The notes below the pieces were generated by a model that worked only from the letters and a program-made list of their open reading frames with translations, made no database searches and was not told where the DNA came from. From the NCBI GenBank assembly GCA_947564765.1, contig CANODN010000006.1, forward strand, positions 1 to 22,631: a stretch of DNA of 22,631 bases. Direction: 5' to 3'. Positions 1 through 7,414 of the stretch are shown here, in pieces. The first letter of the stretch is position 1, and each line of letters begins with the position of its first letter. The position numbers were made by a program, and so were the translations under genes. Source of the stretch: an uncultured Roseburia sp. GTDB taxonomy: Bacteria; Bacillota; Clostridia; Lachnospirales; Lachnospiraceae.

Positions 1-15
1 TTACAAAAAAATGAT

Positions 16-43
16 TTGAAAAATGGAAGTATTTGTATATAAT
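16..43 (+). promoter_or_regulatory. Sigma-A-type promoter for mbl
   Basis: TTGAAA (16-21) and a perfect TATAAT (38-43) are separated by 16 bases, which fits a vegetative promoter. Transcription would start near 50, giving a leader of about 75 bases before the mbl start. In B. subtilis spoIIID precedes mbl, but nothing of that gene is visible in the first bases here. Confidence 0.7.
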
Positions 44-124
44 AAGGTTATATATGCAAAAATATGATTAAATTCACAGTTTGTGTTCACAATAAATTGC
101 AGAAAGATGAAAGGGGAACATAGA

Positions 125-1120
125 ATGGTTTCAACAGATATCGGAATTGATTTAGGAACAGCCAGTATATTAGTTTATATCAAAGGCAAGGGTGTTGTAT
201 TAAAAGAGCCGTCTGTCGTTGCTTTTGACAGAGATACAAATAAGATTAAAGCAATCGGAGAAGAAGCACGTCTGATGCTGGGCAGGACGCCGGGCAATAT
301 TGTTGCGGTCAGGCCGCTGCGTCAGGGTGTTATTTCCGATTATACCGTTACAGAGAAGATGATCAAATATTTTATACAAAAGGCGATCGGCAAGAAGAAT
401 TTCCGTAAACCGCGTATCAGCGTCTGCGTGCCGAGCGGTGTGACAGAGGTTGAGAAAAAGGCCGTAGAGGATGCAACCTACAATGCCGGTGCAAGAGAGG
501 TAAAGATTATTGAGGAGCCTATAGCGGCAGCAATCGGCGCGGGCATTGATATTGCAAGACCGTGCGGAAATATGATCGTAGATATCGGAGGCGGTACAGC
601 AGATATTGCAGTAATCTCACTGGGCGGTTCTGTAGTAAGTACATCGATTAAGATTGCCGGCGATGATTTTGACGAAGCGATCGTACGCTATATGCGTAAG
701 AAGCACAATCTTTTGATCGGTGAAAGAACAGCAGAAGATATTAAGATAAAAATCGGTTCCTGTTTCCCGAACGGAAATAACGAGACGATGGATGTCCGCG
801 GACGTAATCTTGTGACAGGACTTCCGAAAACGGTCACCGTATCCTCCGAAGAAACGGAGGACGCATTGCGTGAGCCTACCATGCAGATCGTAGAGGCGGT
901 ACACAGTGTTCTGGAGAAAACACCGCCAGAGCTTGCGGCGGATGTGGCAGACAGGGGAATTGTATTGACCGGCGGTGGAGCATTGCTGCGGGGATTGGAA
1001 GAATTACTGGAAGACCGGACCGGAATCAATACGATGACAGCGGAGCAGCCGATGACCTGTGTAGCCATTGGAACAGGGAAGTTTGTAGAATTTTTATCAG
1101 GAAAACGAGACGAAGACTAA
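125..1120 (+). CDS. mbl: MreB/Mbl-family rod-shape actin homologue
   Basis: This bacterial actin forms membrane-associated filaments that guide peptidoglycan synthesis along the cell cylinder. The product of 332 residues matches the usual Mbl/MreB length. Visible are the N-terminal nucleotide loop DIGIDLGTAS, the central EEPIAAAIGAG segment, the phosphate loop DIGGGTADIAV and the C-terminal GIVLTGGGALLRGL. The ATG at 125 is chosen because AAGGGGAA lies 7 to 8 bases upstream; an in-frame GTG at 83 and ATG at 107 have no better site. The name Mbl rather than MreB rests on context: flhO and flhP follow, as in B. subtilis, and no mreC or mreD is present. The stop codon is part of the next promoter's -35 element. 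Confidence 0.9.
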   Translation: MVSTDIGIDLGTASILVYIKGKGVVLKEPSVVAFDRDTNKIKAIGEEARLMLGRTPGNIVAVRPLRQGVISDYTVTEKMIKYFIQKAIGKKNFRKPRISVCVPSGVTEVEKKAVEDATYNAGAREVKIIEEPIAAAIGAGIDIARPCGNMIVDIGGGTADIAVISLGGSVVSTSIKIAGDDFDEAIVRYMRKKHNLLIGERTAEDIKIKIGSCFPNGNNETMDVRGRNLVTGLPKTVTVSSEETEDALREPTMQIVEAVHSVLEKTPPELAADVADRGIVLTGGGALLRGLEELLEDRTGINTMTAEQPMTCVAIGTGKFVEFLSGKRDED

Positions 1121-1145
1121 AGAAAGAAAGACATTTTGCCGATAT
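1118..1145 (+). promoter_or_regulatory. Sigma-D (sigma-28) flagellar-type promoter
   Basis: TAAA (1118-1121) and GCCGATAT (1138-1145) are separated by 16 bases. This matches the B. subtilis sigma-D consensus TAAA-N14-16-GCCGATAT. The -35 element overlaps the TAA stop codon of mbl, so the flagellar rod genes can be switched on separately from the cell-shape gene. The -10 match is complete and the downstream genes are flagellar. Confidence 0.8.
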
Positions 1146-1163
1146 TATATAAGGATACTTAGC

Positions 1164-1182
1164 GGCATCGTGATAAGATGCC
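1164..1182 (+). other. Leader hairpin upstream of flhO
   Basis: GGCATC (1164-1169) pairs perfectly with GATGCC (1177-1182) around a 7-base loop. It lies within the roughly 110-base leader expected from the sigma-D-like promoter. No T-run follows, so it is not a terminator. It could stabilise the transcript or affect translation, but the sequence alone does not decide this. Confidence 0.4.
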
Positions 1183-1261
1183 TCGAAGAAACAGAAATCT
1201 TTACATGGATGGCATACAGTTCAGGGATGAGCAGAAGATGCAGCAGGGAGGAGAACTGTAG

Positions 1262-2062
1262 ATGGTAAAAGGGTTATATACCGCTTATACCGGTATGATT
1301 GAAGAAATGCGGCGGATGGATGTGATGACGAATAATCTTGCCAATGCAGACACCACCGGTTTCAAGAAAGAAGGCACCGTAAATCAATCCTTTGATGATC
1401 AGCTTGCGCTTAAGATTAAAGATTCATCAGAAATGACACAGCATCGCAGACTTGGCAATGTAAATCTTGGCGTAAAGGTCGGCGAGACATATCGTGATTA
1501 CAGTCAGGGATCATTTTCCGTAACGGATAATCCTTATGATGTAGCGTTAGACGGGGAAGGCTTTTTTGCAATTGAATTCCGTAGCAAGAACGGAGAAACC
1601 TCGATCAAGTATACAAGGGATGGAGCCTTTACAGTAGACAGAAACGGCTATCTTATGACAAAGGATGGCGATTATGTTTTAAACGCCAATGGTGCGGCAA
1701 ATGCAGCAGGAGGACAGGCGAATTATGTAAGAGTAGATCCCAATCAGGATCTTATGATTGATTCAGACGGTACAATTTATCAGAACAATACAGCAGTAGC
1801 CCGCATAGGCATTGTTGATTTTGCAGATTACAATTATCTGGAGAAATACGGCGAAAATCTTTATGATATGGTTCCGGGAGGACAGAGAACCGCGTCCAAT
1901 GCCAGAATTGAGCAGGGGTGTCTGGAAATGTCCAATGTCAATATTGTCAGTGAAATGGTGAGCATGATAACAATTACCAGGGCATACGAGGCAAATCAGA
2001 AGATTATTACAACGATTGATGAGACGCTTGATAAAGCGGTTAATTCCGTAGGGCAGGTATAG
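1262..2062 (+). CDS. flhO: Flagellar basal-body rod protein, FlhO/FlgF type
   Basis: This is a structural protein of the proximal/distal flagellar rod, secreted through the flagellar type III apparatus. It has 266 residues. The N-terminus carries the rod/hook signature around NNLANADTTGFKK (residues 24-36), and the C-terminus ends in the family coiled-coil motif SNVNIVSEMVSMI...RAYEANQK. Between them is the DGEGFFAI stretch typical of FlgF/FlgG. GGGAGGAGA at 1246-1253 gives a good ribosome site for the ATG. It follows mbl and precedes flhP, the same order as in B. subtilis. FlgF and FlgG paralogues are hard to tell apart; first position in the pair favours FlhO. Confidence 0.9.
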   Translation: MVKGLYTAYTGMIEEMRRMDVMTNNLANADTTGFKKEGTVNQSFDDQLALKIKDSSEMTQHRRLGNVNLGVKVGETYRDYSQGSFSVTDNPYDVALDGEGFFAIEFRSKNGETSIKYTRDGAFTVDRNGYLMTKDGDYVLNANGAANAAGGQANYVRVDPNQDLMIDSDGTIYQNNTAVARIGIVDFADYNYLEKYGENLYDMVPGGQRTASNARIEQGCLEMSNVNIVSEMVSMITITRAYEANQKIITTIDETLDKAVNSVGQV

Positions 2063-2079
2063 TAGGAGGATAAGTTAGT

Positions 2080-2895
2080 ATGATGAGATCACTGTGGACT
2101 GCAGCGACAGGAATGATCGCACAGCAGTCAAATGTAGATACAATTTCCCATAATCTTTCAAATGTAAATACGACGGGATACAAATCACAGCGGGCAGAAT
2201 TCAAGTCCCTGCTGTATCAGAATATGCAGACCAGAACGACAACGGCAAACGGAGCGAATAAACCGGTTCCGGCTCAGGTTGGACTGGGAACCAGAGTTGC
2301 AGCGATCACTTCTTCTTTTACACAGGGAGCGATGCAGGCAAGCGAAAACGATACCGATTTTGCAATTGATGGTGACGGATTCTTTGCAGTTCGGGCAGAG
2401 GACGGCAATGTTTATTATACACGTAACGGCAGCTTCTTCTGGGCAATCGGACCGACAGGAACTACGCTTTGTACATCAGACGGTTATCCTGTTCTGGATT
2501 CGAACGGCAATACGATTGTTGTTCCAAACGGCATTACCAGCGGCAGTATGAAGATTTCCGGTGATGGTGAGATCGGTTATTTAGGAACAGACGGCAATTA
2601 TGTATCCATGAATCAGACGATCGGACTTCATCAGTTTACCAATCCGGCAGGACTTCAGAAGTTATCCAGGAGTCTTCTGGCTGAGACGGCAGCTTCCGGA
2701 GCAGCCATGAATGAAGCCACGACAAACGGACTCCGCAGAAGTAATGTGCGGCAGAATTATCTGGAAGGTTCCAATGTGCAGGTTGCGGATGAAATGGTAA
2801 ATCTGATTATTGCGCAAAGAGCATACGAATTAAATTCCAAAGCAATTCAGGCGTCGGATGAGATGCTGCAGCAGGCGAACAGCTTAAGAAGATAA
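2080..2895 (+). CDS. flhP: Flagellar basal-body rod protein, FlhP/FlgG type
   Basis: This 271-residue rod protein is paralogous to the preceding gene. It has the N-terminal SHNLSNVNTTGYKSQ signature (about residues 24-38), the central DGDGFFAV motif, and a C-terminal helix with LEGSNVQVADEMVNLI and QRAYELNSKAIQ, which forms the inner coiled coil of axial proteins. The ribosome site TAGGAGGA is at 2063-2070. Two ATG codons stand in tandem (2080 and 2083) and the first has the better spacing. It starts 17 bases after the flhO stop, so the two are cotranscribed. Confidence 0.9.
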   Translation: MMRSLWTAATGMIAQQSNVDTISHNLSNVNTTGYKSQRAEFKSLLYQNMQTRTTTANGANKPVPAQVGLGTRVAAITSSFTQGAMQASENDTDFAIDGDGFFAVRAEDGNVYYTRNGSFFWAIGPTGTTLCTSDGYPVLDSNGNTIVVPNGITSGSMKISGDGEIGYLGTDGNYVSMNQTIGLHQFTNPAGLQKLSRSLLAETAASGAAMNEATTNGLRRSNVRQNYLEGSNVQVADEMVNLIIAQRAYELNSKAIQASDEMLQQANSLRR

Positions 2896-2920
2896 TAAAG
2901 TCCGAATGGGAGGAAGTTAG

Positions 2921-3274
2921 ATGGGCATAGGAATAGATGGCATTTCAGCCATGATAGATCAAACCCGCAGTTCCGCAGCAAACAGCAGTACAAACGCTCT
3001 GCAGAATAAATTAAACGGAGATCTTTCCGCATCTACAGATGATGAATTAATGGATGTCTGTAAACAGTTTGAAGCATATTTTGTAGAACAGGTGATGAAA
3101 GAGGTAGAAAAAACCATTCCGAAAAATGAGGATGAAGATTCTTCCATGTCACAATTGAAGGATTTCTACAAAGAGGAAATGATCCAGATGCTGGCGGAAG
3201 ATGTCTGCGAACAGCAAAATTTAGGCTTAGCACAACAAATGTACGAACAAATGAAACGAAATTATGATTTATAA
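2921..3274 (+). CDS. flgJ: FlgJ-type flagellar rod-binding protein, muramidase-less
   Basis: This 117-residue protein matches the N-terminal rod-binding domain of FlgJ. The diagnostic region is CKQFEAYFVEQVMKEVEK (about residues 47-64), followed by a second amphipathic helix ending LAQQMYEQMKRNYDL. Proteobacterial FlgJ is a fusion with a C-terminal muramidase that opens the wall for the rod. That domain is absent here, which is common in Firmicutes. It is the last gene of the flhO-flhP group, with a ribosome site GGGAGG at 2908-2913 and a terminator about 25 bases past the stop. Confidence 0.85.
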   Translation: MGIGIDGISAMIDQTRSSAANSSTNALQNKLNGDLSASTDDELMDVCKQFEAYFVEQVMKEVEKTIPKNEDEDSSMSQLKDFYKEEMIQMLAEDVCEQQNLGLAQQMYEQMKRNYDL

Positions 3275-3300
3275 TTGCCGGAAGGCATAACGGGATACGG
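3269..3300 (-). repeat. Degenerate inverted copy of the 44-base element (unit E)
   Basis: Read on the minus strand from 3300, this stretch gives CCGTATCCCGTTATGCC, a TTCC loop, then GGCAATTATAA. That closely follows the direct units found at 8406-16588 (GTATCCC, TTATGC, hairpin, GCAAT.ATAA). The TGCC/GGCA stem is perfect with a 4-base loop. It overlaps the flgJ stop codon and lacks the AAGGAAAGG end. The match is short and could be chance. Confidence 0.45.
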
Positions 3301-3338
3301 ATATTGGATGTATGGAATGGCCTGCATCCAATATTTTT
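3299..3338 (+). terminator. Rho-independent terminator after the flagellar rod genes
   Basis: ATATTGGATG (3301-3310) is perfectly complementary to CATCCAATAT (3325-3334). Two G-U pairs can extend the stem, and it is followed by TTTT. The 14-base loop is long, but the stem is perfect. It separates the flagellar genes from recD2 and argues against any recD2 start inside it. Confidence 0.7.
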
Positions 3339-3369
3339 GTATCATGGAAAAATTTGGGAGGAAAAATCA

Positions 3370-5610
3370 TTGGAAACGATCAAAGGCTATGTGGAGCATA
3401 TTATTTTTCGAAATCCGGACAATGGGTATACGGTATTTGAAATGATCTGTGAAGGAGAAGAACTGGTCTGCGTAGGGATTTTTTCAATGATAAATGAAGG
3501 AGAAAATATCAAAGCAACCGGGAATTATACAGAGCATCCCACCTATGGAACACAGTTTGCAGTCAGTGAATTAGAGGAATGCGAGCCGGAGGATGAAATT
3601 TCCATGGAACGTTATCTGGGGTCCGGCGCGATCAAGGGTGTAGGACTGGCATTGGCGGCCAGAATTGTGCGTCGTTTTAAAAAAGATACATTTCGCATTA
3701 TTGAGGAAGAGCCGGAACGTCTGGCAGAAGTAAAAGGAATCAGTGAACGAAAAGCAATGGAAATTTCTGATCAGGTGGCAGAGAAAAGAGATCTGCGGCA
3801 GGGGATGATTTTTTTGCAGAAGTACGGAATTTCCCTGAATCTGGCCATTAAAATTTATAATACCTATCAGCAGGATATTTATCGTGTCATTCAGGAAAAT
3901 CCGTATCAGCTTGCAGACGATATCCAGGGTGTCGGATTTAAAATTGCGGATGAGATTGCAGCAAAAGCAGGTATCCGCAGGGATTCTGATTTCCGGATCA
4001 AAAGCGGTATTTTATATGGACTTTTGCAGGGGGCATCTGAAGGACATACGTATCTTCCCAAAGAAGAGCTGACAGTGAAAACGGCAGGGCTTCTGGGTAT
4101 AGATGACTCCCTGATTGAAAAGCACTATATGGATCTGGCTATTGACAAAAAAATCATGATAAAAGGAGACCATATTTACGGAGCCTCCTATTATTATATG
4201 GAATCGGCAATTGCAGGGATGCTTTGGAATCTGGATATCAAATATGACCTTCCAGAGGATATGATTGAGCAGAAAATCCGCCGGATTGAGCAGCAGAGCG
4301 GTATGGAATCAGACGAAATGCAGATGACTGCCGTAAAAGAAGCGGTCAAAAACGGCTTTTTGATTATTACCGGAGGACCGGGTACAGGAAAAACGACAAC
4401 GATTAATATTCTGATCCGTTATTTTGAAGCAGAAGGATTGGATATTTGTTTAGGCGCTCCTACCGGGCGGGCTGCGAAACGTATGAGCGAAGCTACCGGG
4501 TATGAGGCAAGAACGATTCACCGTATGCTGGAATTAAACGGCGGAATGGAAGGAAATGCAGGGTTTTCCAGAAATGCGGATTATCCCCTGGAAGCGGATG
4601 CGGTGATTATTGATGAAGTATCCATGGTGGATGTCAATCTTATGTATGCGCTTTTAAAAGCAATTGCACCCGGGACAAGACTGATTCTGGTGGGGGATGT
4701 AGATCAGCTGCCAAGCGTTGGGCCCGGCAGCATATTAAAGGATATGATTGATGCAAAGACGTTTCCTGTTGTTGCTCTGAAAAAAATATTCCGTCAGGCA
4801 GCGAAGAGCGATATTATCCAGAATGCTCATAAAATCAATGCCGGTGAAACGGTAGTTCTGGATAATAAAAGCATGGATTTCTTTTTTTTGAAACGATATG
4901 ATGCAGATAAAATAATCAATGTTGTAATTCAGCTGATCGTACAAAAACTGCCGAAGTTTGTAGATGCCTCGCCTTTTGATATACAGGTGCTTACGCCTAT
5001 GAAAAAAGGGCTTCTCGGCGTAGAACGGTTAAACGAGGTGCTGCAGCAGTATTTAAATCCGGGATCAAAGGACAAAAAAGAAAGAGAGCATGGAGGCCGT
5101 ATTTTCCGGGAGGGAGATAAGGTTATGCAGACAAAAAATAATTATCAGCTGGAATGGGAGAACCGCAGCAGTTATGGATTTGTAACAGAACGGGGATTGG
5201 GGATTTTTAACGGAGATATGGGGATTATCCGGGAGATCAATGAATATGCAGAGATGATGACGGTGGAGTTTGACGAAGGACGCATGGTAGAATATTCTCT
5301 GAAGAATCTGGAGGAACTGGAGCTTGCATATGCCATAACCATTCATAAATCCCAGGGCTCGGAATATCCGGCGGTTGTGATTCCGCTGCTGAACGGACCG
5401 CAGATGCTGATGAACCGGAATTTGCTCTACACTGCAGTGACAAGAGCAAAAAAGTGCGTTACCATTGTAGGGGATGAAAAGACGTTTTACAGTATGGTAC
5501 AAAATACAAGACAACAGAAACGCTATACAGGACTGGCAGGGGAGATCCAAAAAATCGGCTGCTTAGACACAGACAGAAAAGAAAACCGGGATATAGGAAA
5601 GTATATATGA
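3370..5610 (+). CDS. recD2: RecD2-family ATP-dependent DNA helicase (RecD/TraA type)
   Basis: This is a superfamily 1B 5'-3' helicase of the RecBC-independent RecD2 type, involved in recombination and replication-fork repair. The product is 746 residues, normal for Firmicute RecD2. It has an N-terminal OB-like and helix-hairpin-helix region (LGSGAIKGVGLALAARIV and following repeats), Walker A GGPGTGKTT with K341, Walker B DEVSM (415-419), motif III GDVDQLPSVGPG, and C-terminal UvrD-like motifs YAITIHKSQGSEYPAVV and LLYTAVTRAKK. The start is TTG at 3370 with GGGAGGAAAA 5 bases upstream; a longer frame from TTG at 3304 would begin inside a terminator hairpin. It overlaps comF by 4 bases. Confidence 0.9.
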   Translation: METIKGYVEHIIFRNPDNGYTVFEMICEGEELVCVGIFSMINEGENIKATGNYTEHPTYGTQFAVSELEECEPEDEISMERYLGSGAIKGVGLALAARIVRRFKKDTFRIIEEEPERLAEVKGISERKAMEISDQVAEKRDLRQGMIFLQKYGISLNLAIKIYNTYQQDIYRVIQENPYQLADDIQGVGFKIADEIAAKAGIRRDSDFRIKSGILYGLLQGASEGHTYLPKEELTVKTAGLLGIDDSLIEKHYMDLAIDKKIMIKGDHIYGASYYYMESAIAGMLWNLDIKYDLPEDMIEQKIRRIEQQSGMESDEMQMTAVKEAVKNGFLIITGGPGTGKTTTINILIRYFEAEGLDICLGAPTGRAAKRMSEATGYEARTIHRMLELNGGMEGNAGFSRNADYPLEADAVIIDEVSMVDVNLMYALLKAIAPGTRLILVGDVDQLPSVGPGSILKDMIDAKTFPVVALKKIFRQAAKSDIIQNAHKINAGETVVLDNKSMDFFFLKRYDADKIINVVIQLIVQKLPKFVDASPFDIQVLTPMKKGLLGVERLNEVLQQYLNPGSKDKKEREHGGRIFREGDKVMQTKNNYQLEWENRSSYGFVTERGLGIFNGDMGIIREINEYAEMMTVEFDEGRMVEYSLKNLEELELAYAITIHKSQGSEYPAVVIPLLNGPQMLMNRNLLYTAVTRAKKCVTIVGDEKTFYSMVQNTRQQKRYTGLAGEIQKIGCLDTDRKENRDIGKYI

Positions 5611-6365
5611 AAAAAGTCATAAAGGATATTATTCGGGATATAAAAAGAAATATCGGCCGGCTGGATCAAACGTTTCTGGAGCTGCTTTATCCGCCGCGAT
5701 GTGTAATCTGCGATAAAGTTGTATCCGCAGGAGAAGCGGTCTGTCAGCCCTGCAGGAAGAAAATACATATAGCAGAAGAACCGGTATGTATGAAATGCGG
5801 AAAGCCTCTTTTGGATGAAATGCAGGAATTCTGCAGGGATTGCGGGGAGAAGAAGCATTACTTTGTACAGGGAAAAAGTCTCTGGATTTATGAAGCGGAG
5901 GTCAAAAAATCGATATACCGGTTTAAATACCAGAATAAAAGAGAATATGCAAAAGGATACGCCGAAGAAATCGCAAAGCAGTATGGCGGCTGGATGCAAA
6001 AGAAAAAGATTCAGGCAATTGTTCCGATTCCATTGTATAAGAAAAAACAGAAAAAGCGGGGATATAACCAGGCGCAGATTCTGGCAGAGGAGCTGGGCAG
6101 GATATGGAATCTGCCGGTATATACAGATTTACTGGTCCGGATACGGGATACAAAGCCCCAGAAAATGTTAAGCAATACAGAAAGAAAAAATAACTTGAAA
6201 AAGGCTTTTAAAACGACTGAAAATATTGTACAATTAAAACATATCTTGTTGGTAGATGACATCTATACAACGGGGAGTACGTTAGATGCAGCAGCGGCAG
6301 TTTTGCTGACAGCGGGTGCAGAAGAGATTTATACCTGCTGCATCGGTATAGGAAAAGACAGTTAG
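5607..6365 (+). CDS. comF: ComF-family phosphoribosyltransferase-like protein
   Basis: The product (252 residues) resembles ComFC, a protein needed for DNA uptake in competent bacteria whose enzymatic substrate is not settled. The N-terminal half has zinc-binding cysteine pairs C32/C35, C46/C49, C61/C64 and C76/C79. The C-terminal half has a type I phosphoribosyltransferase PRPP loop, VDDIYTTGST (D217-T225). The start ATG overlaps the recD2 stop as ATGA, indicating translational coupling. The next gene is yvyF, as in the B. subtilis comF-yvyF-flgM operon, though comFA and comFB are absent here. Confidence 0.9.
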   Translation: MKKVIKDIIRDIKRNIGRLDQTFLELLYPPRCVICDKVVSAGEAVCQPCRKKIHIAEEPVCMKCGKPLLDEMQEFCRDCGEKKHYFVQGKSLWIYEAEVKKSIYRFKYQNKREYAKGYAEEIAKQYGGWMQKKKIQAIVPIPLYKKKQKKRGYNQAQILAEELGRIWNLPVYTDLLVRIRDTKPQKMLSNTERKNNLKKAFKTTENIVQLKHILLVDDIYTTGSTLDAAAAVLLTAGAEEIYTCCIGIGKDS

Positions 6366-6376
6366 GAGGATTTCAT

Positions 6377-6787
6377 ATGGATGCCAGAAGTTGTAGAAGC
6401 TGTGGAAGATTATTTAATTATATTCAGGGACCGCCGATTTGCATGGCATGTAAACAGAAGCTAGAGGATAAATTCATCCAGGTAAGAGACTATATCAGAG
6501 AGAATGATTCTGCTACCATGCAGCAGATTGCAGAAGACAATGAAGTCTCCGTAAAGCAGATCAAGCAGTGGGTGAGAGAAGAACGGCTGACTTTCACCAA
6601 GAATTCTCCGGTTGGAATTGAATGCGAGAGCTGCGGCAAGATGATCAAAACAGGACGTTTCTGTGATCAATGCAAGAATAATATGGCGAGTAACCTGCAG
6701 GCTATGTATGCGATGCCGGTACAGAAGGAATCGGGAGGCAGAAAAGAAAAAGGAAAGGATCGTATGCGTTTTCTCGATAAGAACTGA
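6377..6787 (+). CDS. yvyF: YvyF-family flagellar operon protein (zinc ribbon plus HTH-like)
   Basis: This 136-residue protein matches the YvyF family found in flagellar operons of Firmicutes. Cysteines C6, C9, C22 and C25 form an N-terminal zinc ribbon, and ECESCGK...FCDQC forms a second near residues 78-96. Between them, ATMQQIAEDNEVSVKQIKQWV resembles a helix-turn-helix. In B. subtilis YvyF lies just upstream of flgM, the anti-sigma-D factor, and is thought to regulate motility. Here it is the last gene before two terminators, so no flgM follows. The ribosome site AGGAGGA is at 6364-6370. Confidence 0.85.
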   Translation: MDARSCRSCGRLFNYIQGPPICMACKQKLEDKFIQVRDYIRENDSATMQQIAEDNEVSVKQIKQWVREERLTFTKNSPVGIECESCGKMIKTGRFCDQCKNNMASNLQAMYAMPVQKESGGRKEKGKDRMRFLDKN

Positions 6788-6812
6788 TGGGAAATCATGA
6801 TATAAAATACGG

Positions 6813-6841
6813 AAAGAGACGGTGAAGAGCCGTCTTTTTTT
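6813..6841 (+). terminator. Rho-independent terminator after yvyF
   Basis: AGACGG (6817-6822) pairs with CCGTCT (6830-6835) around a 7-base loop. The stem extends through G-U and A-T pairs into a run of seven T residues. This is a strong end for the recD2-comF-yvyF transcript. Confidence 0.9.
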
Positions 6842-6859
6842 GTTGTATGTATGACAACA
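6841..6859 (+). other. Inverted repeat between two terminators
   Basis: TGTTGT (6841-6846) and ACAACA (6854-6859) form a perfect inverted repeat around a 7-base spacer. It sits exactly between the two terminator hairpins. It has the form of a dimeric repressor site, but its place upstream of the -35 box and between terminators makes a role uncertain. Confidence 0.3.
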
Positions 6860-6861
6860 AG

Positions 6862-6882
6862 AACGTCCGGCGGACGTTTTTT
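6862..6882 (+). terminator. Second, tandem terminator
   Basis: AACGTC (6862-6867) pairs with GACGTT (6873-6878) around CCGGC, followed by a T run to 6882. It follows the first terminator by 20 bases and should catch any readthrough before the next promoter. Confidence 0.8.
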
Positions 6883-6893
6883 AGTGAAAAACT

Positions 6894-6921
6894 TTGCAAT
6901 TAATGCTTTGTATGGTATACT
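6894..6921 (+). promoter_or_regulatory. Extended -10 sigma-A promoter for the c-di-AMP/glycan run
   Basis: TTGCAA (6894-6899) and TATACT (6916-6921) are separated by 16 bases, with TGG directly before the -10 box (extended -10). Transcription would start near 6928. The genes from 6983 to 18286 follow with short gaps or overlaps and no clear terminator, so this promoter may serve a very long transcript. Confidence 0.75.
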
Positions 6922-6982
6922 AATCATACGTTAATATGTATAAAATAGCGTTGGTTGTAATTAAAAAAATATGGGGGAAGCT

Positions 6983-7381
6983 ATGTTAAATCAGGAACGT
7001 GTATGCGAAATGACAAAACTGGCAATTTTTGATCGGAAGGAAGGCCGGGAATGTAAGCCGATGATTCAGTATTTCCGCACAGATTATATAGGAAAAGAAT
7101 TGTTAAAAAGCTTTATTTCAGGTACAATAGCCTTTGCTTTGATAATTGGAATAACAGGATTATATTTTATGGAGGATTTGCTGGAGCAGATCAATTCCAT
7201 AGATATTCGGCAGATGGCAATCCGGCTCTGTATATGTTATGGAGTTTGTATGGCAGTATACTTTGCGGTGACGTATATTGTATACTATATAAGGTATACA
7301 AAAGGACGCCATAAGATCAAAAAATACTATCTGCACCTTAAAAAGGTCAATAAAATATATCACGAGGAAGAAGAAATTTGA
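6983..7381 (+). CDS. Small two-TM membrane protein of unknown function
   Basis: I do not recognise a family. The product (132 residues) has a hydrophilic N-terminus of about 40 residues, a membrane segment at about 43-63 (ISGTIAFALIIGITGLYF), an acidic loop, a second segment at about 80-103, and a basic C-terminal tail rich in Lys and His ending in EEEE. The ATG at 6983 is chosen over ATG 6971 because GGGGGAAG falls within the latter's first codons and 7 bases before 6983. It is the first gene after a strong promoter and precedes another membrane protein and cdaA, which suggests but does not show an envelope role. Confidence 0.75.
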   Translation: MLNQERVCEMTKLAIFDRKEGRECKPMIQYFRTDYIGKELLKSFISGTIAFALIIGITGLYFMEDLLEQINSIDIRQMAIRLCICYGVCMAVYFAVTYIVYYIRYTKGRHKIKKYYLHLKKVNKIYHEEEEI

Positions 7382-7414
7382 TGATAAAGATCCAAATGTC
7401 GGGAGGGATAAACA

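Noticed and set aside
1146..1261. c-di-GMP riboswitch in front of the flagellar genes
   Set aside because: The conserved core bases and paired arms of that class are not seen; only a simple 6-bp hairpin is present.
3270..3275. TATAAT as a -10 box for recD2
   Set aside because: No -35-like hexamer is found at suitable spacing, and the site would be followed at once by the terminator.
3304..3369. N-terminal extension of RecD2 from TTG 3304
   Set aside because: It begins inside a perfect terminator hairpin, has no ribosome site, and the encoded residues do not look like the family's N-terminus.
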